Below are positions 13,635-22,224 of a DNA stretch of 64,000 bases, one piece after another. The notes beneath the pieces are model-generated. The model worked only from the letters and a program-made list of their open reading frames with translations. It was not told where the DNA came from and searched no databases. The position numbers and the translations under genes are program-made. The DNA lies in NCBI RefSeq assembly GCF_030846195.1, contig NZ_JAVCWH010000002.1:372001-436000 (forward strand), given 5' to 3'. Origin of the DNA: Paracoccus yibinensis. GTDB lineage: Bacteria; Pseudomonadota; Alphaproteobacteria; Rhodobacterales; Rhodobacteraceae. Numbering within the stretch: the stretch's first letter is position 1; each line of letters opens with the position of its first letter.

Positions 13635-13978
13635 TGGAAATCATCCTGTCGGCCGCCATCGGCATCCTGTCGGCATCGGGCATCTGGCTGCTGCTGCGGC
13701 CGCGCAGCTTCCAGGTGATCATCGGGCTTTGCCTGCTGTCCTATGCGGTCAACCTGTTCATCTTCTCGATGGGGCGGCTGGCCCCCGGCGCGCCGCCGAT
13801 CATGCCCAAGGGCGGCTTCGTCGATCCCACGCTTTACGCCGACCCGGTGCCGCAGGCCCTGGTCCTGACCGCCATCGTCATCAGCTTCGCCACCACGGCG
13901 CTGTTTCTTGTGGTGATGATCGCATCGCGCGGCATGACCGGCACCGACCACGTTGACGGAAAGGAACGCAGCCAGTGA
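13634..13978 (+). CDS. mrpC: Mrp antiporter subunit C
   Basis: This NuoK-like subunit of 114 residues has three membrane segments. The SYAVNLFIFSMG helix and the PVPQALVLTAIVISFATTA helix are typical of MrpC. It overlaps mrpA by one base and mrpD by one base. Its position between A/B and D follows standard mrp order. Confidence 0.93.
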   Translation: MEIILSAAIGILSASGIWLLLRPRSFQVIIGLCLLSYAVNLFIFSMGRLAPGAPPIMPKGGFVDPTLYADPVPQALVLTAIVISFATTALFLVVMIASRGMTGTDHVDGKERSQ

Positions 13979-15615
13979 TGGGCGAACACCTGATTATCGC
14001 GCCGATCCTGATCCCCTTCGTCACGGGCGCCCTGATGCTGCTTTACGACGACCGGCAGCGGAGCGCGAAGTTCTGGCTGAGCCTGGGTTCGGCGGCCGCG
14101 CAACTGCTGATCGCGGTCGAACTGGTGGTCCGCGCCAAGACCGGCGGCGACATCGGCGATGCCGAGGGGATGAGCTTCTATCTGCTGGGCGACTGGCCCG
14201 CGCCCTTCGGGATCGTCCTGGTGCTTGACCGCCTGGCGGCGATGATGCTGGTGCTGACCGCGCTTCTGGCGATCCCGTCGCTGGTCTATGCCCGCGCAGG
14301 GTGGGGACGGCAGGGGCCGCATTACTATTCCCTGTTCCAGTTCCTGCTGGTCGGGCTGAACGGGGCCTTCCTGACGGGCGACCTGTTCAACCTGTTCGTG
14401 TTCTTCGAGATCCTGCTGGCCGCGTCCTATGGATTGCTGCTGCACGGATCCGGGCAACTGCGCGTGCGTGCCGGGTTGCATTACATCGCGATCAACCTGG
14501 CCGCGTCGCTTCTGTTCCTGATCGGGGTCAGCCTGATCTATGGCACGACCGGCACGCTGAACATGGCGCATCTGGCGAACCTCGTCGCCTCGATGCCCGG
14601 AGAGGACCGGCCGCTGCTGCACGCGGCCATCGCGATCCTGGCGGTGGCCTTCCTGGTCAAGGCGGGCAGCTGGCCGCTGAACTTCTGGCTGCCCACGGCC
14701 TATATGGCGGCCGCGGCCCCGGTCGGCGCGATGTTCGCGATCATGACCAAGGTGGGCGTCTATGCGATCCTGCGGCTGTCGATGCTGGTCTTCGGTGAAA
14801 CCGGCGGCGCCTCGGCAGGGTTCGGATCGGGCATCCTGATCATGCTGGGGATGTTCACCGTCCTGTTCGGACTGTTGGGGATTTTCGCCTCGCAGGGTTT
14901 GGGACGGATGGCCGCGCATTCGGTCCTGATCTCGTCGGGCACCGTGCTGGGGATCACCGGCTTCGCCCTGGCAGGGGGCGGGCAGGCGATGCTGGCGGGG
15001 GCGCTGTACTACATGATCGGATCGGTCCTGGCGACTGGCGCCCTGTTCCTGCTGATCGAGCCGATGAGCCGGGAAGACGGCGGTATCGCCGCGATGCTGG
15101 CGCTGACCGCGGACGCATACGGCATCGACCCCGACGACCTGGACGAGGTTCCCGACATCGGTCTGGCCATTCCCGCGACAATGACCGTGCTGGGGGGCTG
15201 TTTCGCGCTCTGCGTGCTGGTGCTGGCGGGGCTGCCGCCGCTGCCGGGCTTTGTCGGCAAGATCGCGATGATCCAGCCGCTGATCGCGCAGACGGCGTTG
15301 CCGGGGGCACTCGCCTGGGGGTTCGTGGCGCTGCTGATCCTGTCGGGCCTGGCCACGCTGATCGGCATGGCGCGGATCGGCATCCAGACCTTCTGGGCCA
15401 ATGACGTGCCGCTGCCCCGCGTCCTGGCCCTGGAAATCGCCCCGATAATCGCGCTTCTGATGATCCTGGGCACGATCAGCTTCAAGGCCGAGGTGATGCT
15501 GCGCTATACCAGCGGCACCGCCCATGCCCTGCACGACACGGCGGCCTATGCCTATGGCGTCTTCGCCACGCCCCGCGCCGCCGACCGTCCCGCCGCCGAC
15601 GAGGCGCAGCCATGA
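13978..15615 (+). CDS. mrpD: Mrp antiporter subunit D
   Basis: This NuoM/NuoN-like antiporter subunit of 545 residues contains about fourteen membrane segments. Conserved stretches include LFNLFVFFEILLAASYGLL and the ion-path VKAGSWPLNFWLPTAYMAA. A GTG codon directly before the chosen ATG (13975) could also serve as the start. A 4-base ATGA overlap with mrpE follows. Confidence 0.94.
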   Translation: MGEHLIIAPILIPFVTGALMLLYDDRQRSAKFWLSLGSAAAQLLIAVELVVRAKTGGDIGDAEGMSFYLLGDWPAPFGIVLVLDRLAAMMLVLTALLAIPSLVYARAGWGRQGPHYYSLFQFLLVGLNGAFLTGDLFNLFVFFEILLAASYGLLLHGSGQLRVRAGLHYIAINLAASLLFLIGVSLIYGTTGTLNMAHLANLVASMPGEDRPLLHAAIAILAVAFLVKAGSWPLNFWLPTAYMAAAAPVGAMFAIMTKVGVYAILRLSMLVFGETGGASAGFGSGILIMLGMFTVLFGLLGIFASQGLGRMAAHSVLISSGTVLGITGFALAGGGQAMLAGALYYMIGSVLATGALFLLIEPMSREDGGIAAMLALTADAYGIDPDDLDEVPDIGLAIPATMTVLGGCFALCVLVLAGLPPLPGFVGKIAMIQPLIAQTALPGALAWGFVALLILSGLATLIGMARIGIQTFWANDVPLPRVLALEIAPIIALLMILGTISFKAEVMLRYTSGTAHALHDTAAYAYGVFATPRAADRPAADEAQP

Positions 15616-16097
15616 TGCGGCTGGTTCCCCACCCCGTCCTGCTGGGGTCGCTGATCGTCATGTGGCTGATGCTGACGCGGTTTTCCCTGGGCTATCTGAT
15701 CCTGGGCACCGTGCTGGCGGTGATCGCAAGCTGGGCCTACAACGCGCTGCATCCGGTCAAGCCGCCGATCCGGCGCTGGCGGGTGATCCTGCGGCTGGCC
15801 GCCACGCTGATCCGCGACATCATCCAGTCCAACATCCACATCACCTGGCTGCTTCTGACCGAGCGACGCGGCACGCGCAGATCGGCCTTTCTGCAAATCC
15901 CGCTGGAGGTCAGGAACGAGAACGCCCTGGCGCTGCTGGCGATCATCCTGACCGCCACGCCCGGCACCGCCTGGCTGGAATACGGGTCCGACAGCGGCAT
16001 CCTGTGCCTGCACATCTTCGACGGCGGGCAGGCCGACCATTACCGCAGGATGATCGACCAGGTCTATGAACCGATGCTGATGGAGATCTTCGAATGA
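15612..16097 (+). CDS. mrpE: Mrp antiporter subunit E
   Basis: This 161-residue membrane protein belongs to the MnhE family. Hydrophobic N-terminal helices are followed by the family-type [13 protein letters not shown] and the C-terminal [15 protein letters not shown] segment. It overlaps both neighbours by ATGA. The double ATG at its start leaves a one-codon uncertainty. Confidence 0.92.
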   Translation: MMRLVPHPVLLGSLIVMWLMLTRFSLGYLILGTVLAVIASWAYNALHPVKPPIRRWRVILRLAATLIRDIIQSNIHITWLLLTERRGTRRSAFLQIPLEVRNENALALLAIILTATPGTAWLEYGSDSGILCLHIFDGGQADHYRRMIDQVYEPMLMEIFE

Positions 16098-16375
16098 GCG
16101 AGACGATCCTGACCATCGCCCTGGCCTATGCGCAGATCGCGCTTGCGCTTGCGGGCTGTCTGGCAGGCACACGCATCCTGCGCGGCCCGCGCGCGCAGGA
16201 CCGGGTGCTGGGCCTGGACGCGCTTTACGTGTCGGTGATGCTGCTGTTCCTTGTCACGGGGATGCAGCTTGGCACCGCCTTCTTCTTCGAGGCCGCGATG
16301 GTGATTTCCATCATGGGCTTCGTCTCCTCGGTCGCCCTGGCCAAGTTCCTGTTCCGTGGCGAGGTGATCGAATGA
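16094..16375 (+). CDS. mrpF: Mrp antiporter subunit F
   Basis: This 93-residue protein has three membrane segments and the MrpF-type [20 protein letters not shown] motif after the first helix. It overlaps mrpE and mrpG by four bases each. Confidence 0.92.
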   Translation: MSETILTIALAYAQIALALAGCLAGTRILRGPRAQDRVLGLDALYVSVMLLFLVTGMQLGTAFFFEAAMVISIMGFVSSVALAKFLFRGEVIE

Positions 16376-16752
16376 CGCCCCTGCAATCCGTGCCCCTGGC
16401 CGTGGCGATCCCCGTGGCGATCTTCGTGGTGCTGGGATCCACCCTGACCCTGATCGGTGCCCTGGGATTCGCGCGCCTGACCTCGTTCTATGACCGGCTG
16501 CACGCGCCGACGCTGGCGACCAGCTGGGGAACGGGCGGCATCATCATCGCCTCGTCCCTGATGTTCAGCTTCATCGAAGGGCGGGCGATCATCCATGAGT
16601 TCGTGATCGGCCTTTGCATCGTCGTGACCACGCCCATCACGCTGATGATGCTGGGCCGCGCGGCGCTGCAGCGCGACCGGGCAGAGAAGTCGCCCGCCCT
16701 GCCCCCGGAAATGCTGACGCGCCCGAAGCGCAAAGACCGGCCGCAGGACTGA
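16372..16752 (+). CDS. mrpG: Mrp antiporter subunit G
   Basis: This 126-residue protein of the MnhG/PhaG family shows [20 protein letters not shown] followed by [12 protein letters not shown], then further hydrophobic helices and a charged C-terminus. It is the last recognised Mrp subunit. The next gene starts two bases after its stop. Confidence 0.92.
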   Translation: MTPLQSVPLAVAIPVAIFVVLGSTLTLIGALGFARLTSFYDRLHAPTLATSWGTGGIIIASSLMFSFIEGRAIIHEFVIGLCIVVTTPITLMMLGRAALQRDRAEKSPALPPEMLTRPKRKDRPQD

Positions 16753-16754
16753 CC

Positions 16755-17216
16755 ATGCGCGCGACCTTTGTCCTGGCCCTGACGCTGGCTGCCGGGGTTG
16801 CCCATGCGGATGCGCCGCTGATCGTCCTGGACCAGACGCGCCTGCCCTTCGACCTGGGGCCGGGCCATCCGTCGAACAATCCGGCAAGCCCCGCCAATTC
16901 CCCGAATGCCGCGTGGAATTCGTCGGGCAACACCGCCAATGCGGCGACTGCCTGGCAGAACCGGCCTTCCAATCCCGACAACGAACAGCGGCTGATCATC
17001 ACCGCCGATGGCGGCGTTCTGGGCTATTACGCCACCAATCCGGGCGGCGTTCTGAACCTGTTCGACGTGAACGGCCGCCGCATCGCCTATCGTCCCGCGC
17101 ATGGCACGCGCAGCCTGTTCACCGTGACCGGCCAGTGGTGCGGCACGGTCGATGGCGGGGCGCGCAGCTTCGTGCTGGCCGTGACGGCCGACTGCGCCGC
17201 CCGCTTTGGGCGCTGA
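16755..17216 (+). CDS. Small secreted protein of unknown function coupled to mrpG
   Basis: The 153-residue product starts with a clear signal peptide (MRATFVLALTLAAGVAHADA, likely cut after AHA or ADA), so it should reach the periplasm. The mature part has an Asn/Pro/Ala-rich segment (HPSNNPASPANSPN, then NSSGNTANAATAWQNRPSN) and then a compact domain with ITADGGVLGYYATNPGGVLNLFD and two cysteines (in QWCG and ADCA) that could form a disulfide. I do not recognise the family. Its start is two bases after the mrpG stop, so it is almost certainly co-transcribed and may be translationally coupled. That suggests, but does not prove, a role with the antiporter. Confidence 0.75.
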   Translation: MRATFVLALTLAAGVAHADAPLIVLDQTRLPFDLGPGHPSNNPASPANSPNAAWNSSGNTANAATAWQNRPSNPDNEQRLIITADGGVLGYYATNPGGVLNLFDVNGRRIAYRPAHGTRSLFTVTGQWCGTVDGGARSFVLAVTADCAARFGR

Positions 17217-17279
17217 CAGGACCGCCGCATCACCGTTACATTCGCCTCTTAGACCGACCCTGCATTGCCGGAGTGGACC

Positions 17280-18185
17280 ATGACCGACGAACCCAAGGAC
17301 TGGCTGGAGGCCGAGCTTCAGGAAACCCTGGACGAGGATTACGAGATCGAGCTGGAAGACGCCGTCCTGTCCGAGGAGATCCGCCGCATCTATCGCGAAA
17401 ACCGGCCCGAGCAGATGGACCGCAAGCTGTATTTCCGCGAATTGCTGCGCCTGCAGACCGAGTTGATCAAGCTGCAGGACTGGGTCGCCCATAACAAGGA
17501 AAAGGTCGTCGTCATCTTCGAAGGGCGCGACAGCGCGGGCAAGGGCGGCGCGATCAAGCGCATCACCCAACGGCTGAACCCGCGCGTCGTTCGCACCGTC
17601 GCCCTGCCCGCGCCGTCCGACCGCGAAAAGACCCAGTGGTATTTCCAGCGCTACGTCCCCCACCTGCCCGCCGGGGGCGAGATCGTGCTGTTCGACCGAA
17701 GCTGGTACAACCGCGCGGGCGTCGAGCGCGTGATGGGCTTTGCCACCGAAGACGAGGTGGACCAGTTCTTCCAGGACGTGCCCGAATTCGAACGGATGCT
17801 GGTCCGTTCGGGAATCCGGCTGGTGAAATACTGGTTCTCGATCACCGACGAGGAACAGCAGATGCGCTTCCTGATGCGCATCCACGACCCCCTGAAGCAG
17901 TGGAAGCTGTCGCCCATGGACCTTGAATCGCGGGTCCGCTGGGAAGCCTATACCAAGGCCAAGGAAGACATGCTGGAACACACCAACATCCCCGAGGCGC
18001 CCTGGTATATCGTGCCCGCGAACGACAAGAAACGCGCCCGCCTGAACTGCATGAGCCACCTGCTGAGCATCATCCCCTATGGAGAAGTTCCGCACGAGGA
18101 GGTGACTTTGCCGGAGCGGGTCTTCAACCCGGATTATGAACGCGATGTCCTGTCACGCGATCTTTATGTACCGCAGAAATATTGA
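17280..18185 (+). CDS. ppk2: Polyphosphate kinase 2
   Basis: PPK2 enzymes use polyphosphate to phosphorylate nucleotides, mostly GDP or ADP. The 301-residue product has the Walker A loop GRDSAGKGG (82-90) and the Walker B/lid region LFDRSWYNRAGVERVMGF (about 139-156). Its length fits the single-domain class I type. The start was set at MTDEPKDW, with GGAG seven bases before it. The N-terminal 30 residues are acidic. It is 63 bases downstream of the secreted protein. Confidence 0.93.
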   Translation: MTDEPKDWLEAELQETLDEDYEIELEDAVLSEEIRRIYRENRPEQMDRKLYFRELLRLQTELIKLQDWVAHNKEKVVVIFEGRDSAGKGGAIKRITQRLNPRVVRTVALPAPSDREKTQWYFQRYVPHLPAGGEIVLFDRSWYNRAGVERVMGFATEDEVDQFFQDVPEFERMLVRSGIRLVKYWFSITDEEQQMRFLMRIHDPLKQWKLSPMDLESRVRWEAYTKAKEDMLEHTNIPEAPWYIVPANDKKRARLNCMSHLLSIIPYGEVPHEEVTLPERVFNPDYERDVLSRDLYVPQKY

Positions 18186-18278
18186 CATAATATGCAATTT
18201 TATCAACGGACGGTTTAACTTATTTTTGTTTTTACCCTTAATTCTTGAACTGCGCGGATATCTTCGTAGGATGAAGGC

Positions 18279-18725
18279 ATGTTCCGAAATATGCTCAACC
18301 GCCTTTTCACGGAAGATATGGATCCGCGCCCCTTGGCTGCGGACGATGCCGAAATCGCGGTCGCCGCACTGCTGGTCAGGGTGGCGCGCGCGGATGATCA
18401 TTACCATGCGGCGGAACGCAAACGCATCGACCAGGTGCTGGCCCAGCTTCATGGCCTCAGCCTGTCTGACGCCGCCGAACGCCGCGCCGCGGCCGAGATG
18501 ATCGAGGCCGAGGCCCCCGACACCGTGCGCTTCACGCGGCTGATCAAGGATCGCGTGCCGCTGGACGACAGGGTCGCCATCATCGGCGCGATGTGGGACG
18601 TCTCGCTGGCGGACGATCACCGCACCGCGCATGAGGAAACGGCGATCCGGCTGGTGGCCAGCCTTCTGGGCGTCACCGATCGCGAATCCGCCATGCAGCG
18701 CCGACGTGTCGTGGGCGGTCGCTAG
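18279..18725 (+). CDS. TerB-like tellurite-resistance family protein
   Basis: The 148-residue all-helical protein resembles the TerB/DjlA-type metal-binding fold (COG4103 type). Acidic residues typical of the fold are seen in LVRVARADDHYHAAERKRID near the start and MWDVSLADDHRTAHEE near the end, two matching half-repeats. The function is not established. The upstream 93 bases are AT-rich and probably hold its promoter. Its TAG stop and the stop of the convergent FAD oxidase gene lie in the same CTAG. Confidence 0.8.
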   Translation: MFRNMLNRLFTEDMDPRPLAADDAEIAVAALLVRVARADDHYHAAERKRIDQVLAQLHGLSLSDAAERRAAAEMIEAEAPDTVRFTRLIKDRVPLDDRVAIIGAMWDVSLADDHRTAHEETAIRLVASLLGVTDRESAMQRRRVVGGR

Positions 18726-20029
18726 AAACCCAGCCGGTCGCGCAGGCCATACCACGCCATTCCCGCCACCAGCAGCGGGCTGCGCAGCATCGCCCCGCCG
18801 GGGAACGGCCGGGTGGGGATCGCGGCCATCGCGTCGAATCTGTCCGATTGTCCCGCCACGGCATCGGCCATCAGCCTTCCCGCAAGCGTCGCCAGGGCGA
18901 CCCCATGACCGGAATAGCCGCCTGCCGACAGGCAGTTCGGCGCGGGGCGGGCGAAATGCGGCATCCGGCTCATGGTGATCGCCAGCGTGCCGCCCCAGGC
19001 ATGGGTGATCGGCACATGGCGCAACTGCGGATAGACCGACAGCAGATGCGGGCGCACCAAGGACGCGATATCCTTGGGGAAACGATACCGAACGGTCTCG
19101 CCCCCGCCAAAGATCAGGCGTCGGTCGTCGTCCAGCCGCCAGTAGTTCACCACGAACTTCGTATCTGCGGCGGCGGTGTTCCGGGGCAGGACTTCGGGGA
19201 AGTCCCTGCCCAGGGGTTCGGTCGCCACGATATAGTTGTTGATCGGCATGACCCGCGCGGCAACACGCCCGTCCAGGCGGCCCTGATAGCCGTTCCCCGC
19301 CAGGATGACGTGGTCGCAGACGATCCGGCCCGTGTCGCACAGCACGCGGCTCTTGCTGGTGACGGTTCCGTGTTCGACCCGGTGGACATGGGTGCCTTCA
19401 TGGATGCGCACACCGGCGGCCATCGCCAGGCGCGCCATGCCAAGGGCAAGGGTCAGCGGCTGGACATGCCCCGCGCCCCAGTCCACGTCCCCGCCCGCAT
19501 AGGCCTTGCTGCCCAGATGCGCGGCCATGTTGTCGCGATCCAGGGGCTGGACCTTGTCATATCCGTAATGCGCCGCAAGATGCGCAGCCATCCGGGCGGC
19601 ATGGTTAACCTCGGCCGCGTTGCGGCAGGCATGGGCCACGCCGTCGCGGATCGGAACGTCCGATTCCGCCGCCAGGGAACGGACCAGGGCCTTGGCATCC
19701 TCGGCCAGGTTCCACAGGTGGCGGGCCGTGTCGCGGCCAAAGCGGCTTTCCAGCCAATCCACCTCCTGCCGCTGGCCCGATCCGATCTGGCCGCCGTTGC
19801 GCCCCGACGCGCCAAAGCCCACCCGGTGCGCGTCGACCAGAACCACATCGCGCCCCGCCCGCGCCAGATGCAGCGCGGCCGACAGCCCGGTATAGCCCCC
19901 GCCCACGACGGCCACATCGGCGCGCGTTTCCCCCTTCAGCGGGGGCAGGCGGTCCAGGGCCGTGCAGGTCTGCGCATAGATGCTGGGCGGATATTCCCCG
20001 CGCCGGTCGTTGGCGTACAGCAGCTTCAT
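18722..20029 (-). CDS. puuB: FAD-dependent oxidase, gamma-glutamylputrescine oxidase type (PuuB-like)
   Basis: This DAO-family flavoenzyme has 435 residues. The N-terminal Rossmann motif is VAVVGGGYTGLSAALHLARAG, followed by VDAHRVGFGASGRNGGQIG, characteristic of PuuB-like oxidases. It would oxidise a gamma-glutamylated amine to the aldehyde. The start MKLLYANDRRGEYPPS overlaps the stop of the upstream glutamine-synthetase-like ligase by four bases, so the two are coupled. Substrate identity is inferred from this neighbour. Its 3' end overlaps the convergent TerB-like gene by four bases. Confidence 0.82.
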   Translation of the reverse strand: MKLLYANDRRGEYPPSIYAQTCTALDRLPPLKGETRADVAVVGGGYTGLSAALHLARAGRDVVLVDAHRVGFGASGRNGGQIGSGQRQEVDWLESRFGRDTARHLWNLAEDAKALVRSLAAESDVPIRDGVAHACRNAAEVNHAARMAAHLAAHYGYDKVQPLDRDNMAAHLGSKAYAGGDVDWGAGHVQPLTLALGMARLAMAAGVRIHEGTHVHRVEHGTVTSKSRVLCDTGRIVCDHVILAGNGYQGRLDGRVAARVMPINNYIVATEPLGRDFPEVLPRNTAAADTKFVVNYWRLDDDRRLIFGGGETVRYRFPKDIASLVRPHLLSVYPQLRHVPITHAWGGTLAITMSRMPHFARPAPNCLSAGGYSGHGVALATLAGRLMADAVAGQSDRFDAMAAIPTRPFPGGAMLRSPLLVAGMAWYGLRDRLGF

Positions 20030-21384
20030 ACGTTCAGCAGCAGGTGTTCGCGTTCCCAGGGGCTGATGACCTGGAGGAATTCCTTGTATTCGTTGCGCTT
20101 GACGGATTCGTAAACGGCGGTGAAATCCTCGCCCAGAACGCTGCGCATCGGCGCGCTGTCGGACATGATGTCCAGCGCATCGCCCAGGTTGTAGGGCAGC
20201 TCGTCCTGCGAGGACATGTAGGCGTCGCCCAGGCATTCGCCTCGTGGATTTTCCGCCTCGACCAGGCCCAGGTATCCGCAGGCGAGGCTGGCCGCGATGC
20301 CCAGGTAGGGGTTGCAGTCCATCCCGGCCAGCCGGTTCTCCACCCGCCGCGCCTCGGGCGACGAGATCGGGACCCGCAGCCCGGTGGTGCGGTTGTCGCG
20401 GCCCCATTCCAGGTTGATCGGCGCCGCGAAGTCCGGGACATAGCGGCGGTAGCTGTTCACATAGGGCGCCAACAGCGCAACCGCTGCGGGCAGGTGCTTC
20501 TGCATTCCGGCGATGAAATGCAGAAATTCGGGCGTCTCGGCCCCCTTGTTGTCCGAGAAGATATTGCGCCCCGTCGCCAGATCCACGACCGAATGGTGGA
20601 TATGCATGGCGCTGCCCGGCTCGCCCTCGATGGGCTTGGCCATGAAGGTGGCAAAGCAGTCGTGGCGCAGCGCGGCCTCTCGGATCAGGCGCTTGAAGTA
20701 GAAGATCTCGTCCGCCAGCGCGACGGGATCGCCGTGGTTCAGGTTGATCTCGACCTGTCCCGCGCCGCCTTCCTGAAGGATGCCGTCGATCTCGAATCCC
20801 TGCGCCTCGGCAAAGTCATAGATATCGTCGATGACCTTGCCGTATTCGTCCACGGCGGACATGGAATAGGCCTGCTTGGCGGCAGCACGACGCCCGGTGC
20901 GGCCCATCGGCGGGATGATCGGCTGGTTGGGGTCGATGTTGCGGGCGACCAGGAAGAATTCCATCTCCGGGGCCACGACAGGCTTCCAGCCGCGTTCGGC
21001 ATAAAGGCCCACGATCCGCTTCAGCACATTGCGCGGCGCGATGGGCACCGGGTTGCCCTGCTGGTCATAGGCATCGTGGATCACCTGGATCGTCCAGTCG
21101 GCGGTCCAGGGCGCGGCGGTCGCGGTGCTGAAATCGGGCGTCAGGATCATGTCGGGTTCGGTGAACGCGCCCTGCGGATTGTCCGCCCATTCCCCGGTGA
21201 TCGTCTGCAGGAAGATGGAATTCGGCAGATAGAACTTGTCCTGACGCGCGAATTTCGACGCGGGCATGGCCTTGCCGCGCGCCACACCCGCGATGTCGGC
21301 CAGGATGCATTCGACCTCGTCCAGGCGGCGGCCCGCCACGAAATCGCGGGCGGCCTGCGGCAGTCTGTCGATCCAGTCGCTCAT
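20026..21384 (-). CDS. puuA: Glutamine-synthetase-like gamma-glutamylpolyamine ligase (PuuA-like)
   Basis: This 452-residue GS-family protein belongs to the ligase branch rather than to nitrogen assimilation. It has the metal-binding APEMEFFLV, the ATP-site HIHHSVVD after AKPIEGEPGSAM, and the substrate-region NSYRRYVPDF. It lacks the LYDLPPEE adenylylation segment of GlnA. It lies in a three-gene cluster with an amidotransferase and a PuuB-like oxidase, matching bacterial gamma-glutamylation routes for putrescine and other amines. It overlaps both neighbours by four bases. Confidence 0.85.
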   Translation of the reverse strand: MSDWIDRLPQAARDFVAGRRLDEVECILADIAGVARGKAMPASKFARQDKFYLPNSIFLQTITGEWADNPQGAFTEPDMILTPDFSTATAAPWTADWTIQVIHDAYDQQGNPVPIAPRNVLKRIVGLYAERGWKPVVAPEMEFFLVARNIDPNQPIIPPMGRTGRRAAAKQAYSMSAVDEYGKVIDDIYDFAEAQGFEIDGILQEGGAGQVEINLNHGDPVALADEIFYFKRLIREAALRHDCFATFMAKPIEGEPGSAMHIHHSVVDLATGRNIFSDNKGAETPEFLHFIAGMQKHLPAAVALLAPYVNSYRRYVPDFAAPINLEWGRDNRTTGLRVPISSPEARRVENRLAGMDCNPYLGIAASLACGYLGLVEAENPRGECLGDAYMSSQDELPYNLGDALDIMSDSAPMRSVLGEDFTAVYESVKRNEYKEFLQVISPWEREHLLLNV

Positions 21385-22079
21385 GCGGCACCCCTGCTGA
21401 TGGCGCGCGGCTGCTTGAAGAAGGCCTCGATCCGCTCGGCGACGGCGGCCGATCCCTTGGCCTCGCCCATGCGGCCGGTCGCGCGGTCCATCAGGTCCTG
21501 GGGCACGCGGCCCTTGCCGCGCTTGTCCATCAGCCCCTTGATGAAATCGTCCGTAAATTCGGGATGCGCCTGCACCGTGAAGGCCCGGTCGCCATAGATC
21601 AGCGCCGCGTTTTCGCAGAATTCGCTGCGTCCCGCGACCTGCGCGTCCTTGGGCAGCACCACCACCTGATCCTGGTGCCAGGCATTCAGCCGCAGGGTTT
21701 CGCCCCCGAAGTCATAGTCCTGCGTGCCCACCGACCAGCCACCCTGATGCTTGACCACCTTGCCGCCAAGGGCCTGCGCGATGATCTGGTGGCCGAAGCA
21801 GATGCCGACCATGGGAACAGCGGCCTCATAGGCGTCGCGGATGAACTGTTCCAGCCGCGGTATGAAAGGATGATCCTCATAGGCGCCGTGGCGCGACCCG
21901 GTCAGCAGCCAGCCGTCCTGGTCAAGGACGCTTTCGGGAAACTCCATCTCCTCGACATGCCAGGTGCGGAACTGGAAGCCCCGTCCGTCCAGAAGCCGGA
22001 CGAACATGTCGGGATAATCGCCCATGTCCTGTTTCAATTCGGCGGGCGCCTGGCCGCATTGAAGAATGCCGATGCGCAT
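21381..22079 (-). CDS. Class I glutamine amidotransferase domain protein
   Basis: The 232-residue protein has the class I GATase triad: Cys94 in GICFGHQ, and His172 and Glu174 in AHPEF. It resembles stand-alone GMP-synthase-like amidotransferases. It is the first gene of the PuuA/PuuB-like operon and overlaps the ligase by four bases. It is not in the PuuD/peptidase C26 form that usually cleaves gamma-glutamyl-GABA, but it could fill that role here. That is inference from position. Confidence 0.85.
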   Translation of the reverse strand: MRIGILQCGQAPAELKQDMGDYPDMFVRLLDGRGFQFRTWHVEEMEFPESVLDQDGWLLTGSRHGAYEDHPFIPRLEQFIRDAYEAAVPMVGICFGHQIIAQALGGKVVKHQGGWSVGTQDYDFGGETLRLNAWHQDQVVVLPKDAQVAGRSEFCENAALIYGDRAFTVQAHPEFTDDFIKGLMDKRGKGRVPQDLMDRATGRMGEAKGSAAVAERIEAFFKQPRAISRGAA

Positions 22080-22224
22080 GAAGTCCCTGCGATGCTGCTG
22101 TCGGCGGCAAGGTAGTCGCCCGGACGGGGGGGCCGCAAGGGGGTGCGTCCCCGTGCGCCCTTTGGCGGTCTGGCAGCCCGCGCGCGTCAGGGTTAGTCTG
22201 CGCCCAACTGGACAGGAGAGCGCG

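Noticed and set aside
10128..15534. Several long frames antisense to gbcB and the mrp genes
   Set aside because: They are Gln/Arg/His-rich and lack starts with ribosome sites. The plus-strand genes are clear.
18182..18187. Consensus TTGACA overlapping the ppk2 stop as a promoter for the TerB-like gene
   Set aside because: No acceptable -10 hexamer lies 16-18 bases downstream. The AT-rich gap probably contains the promoter, but this hexamer alone does not show it.
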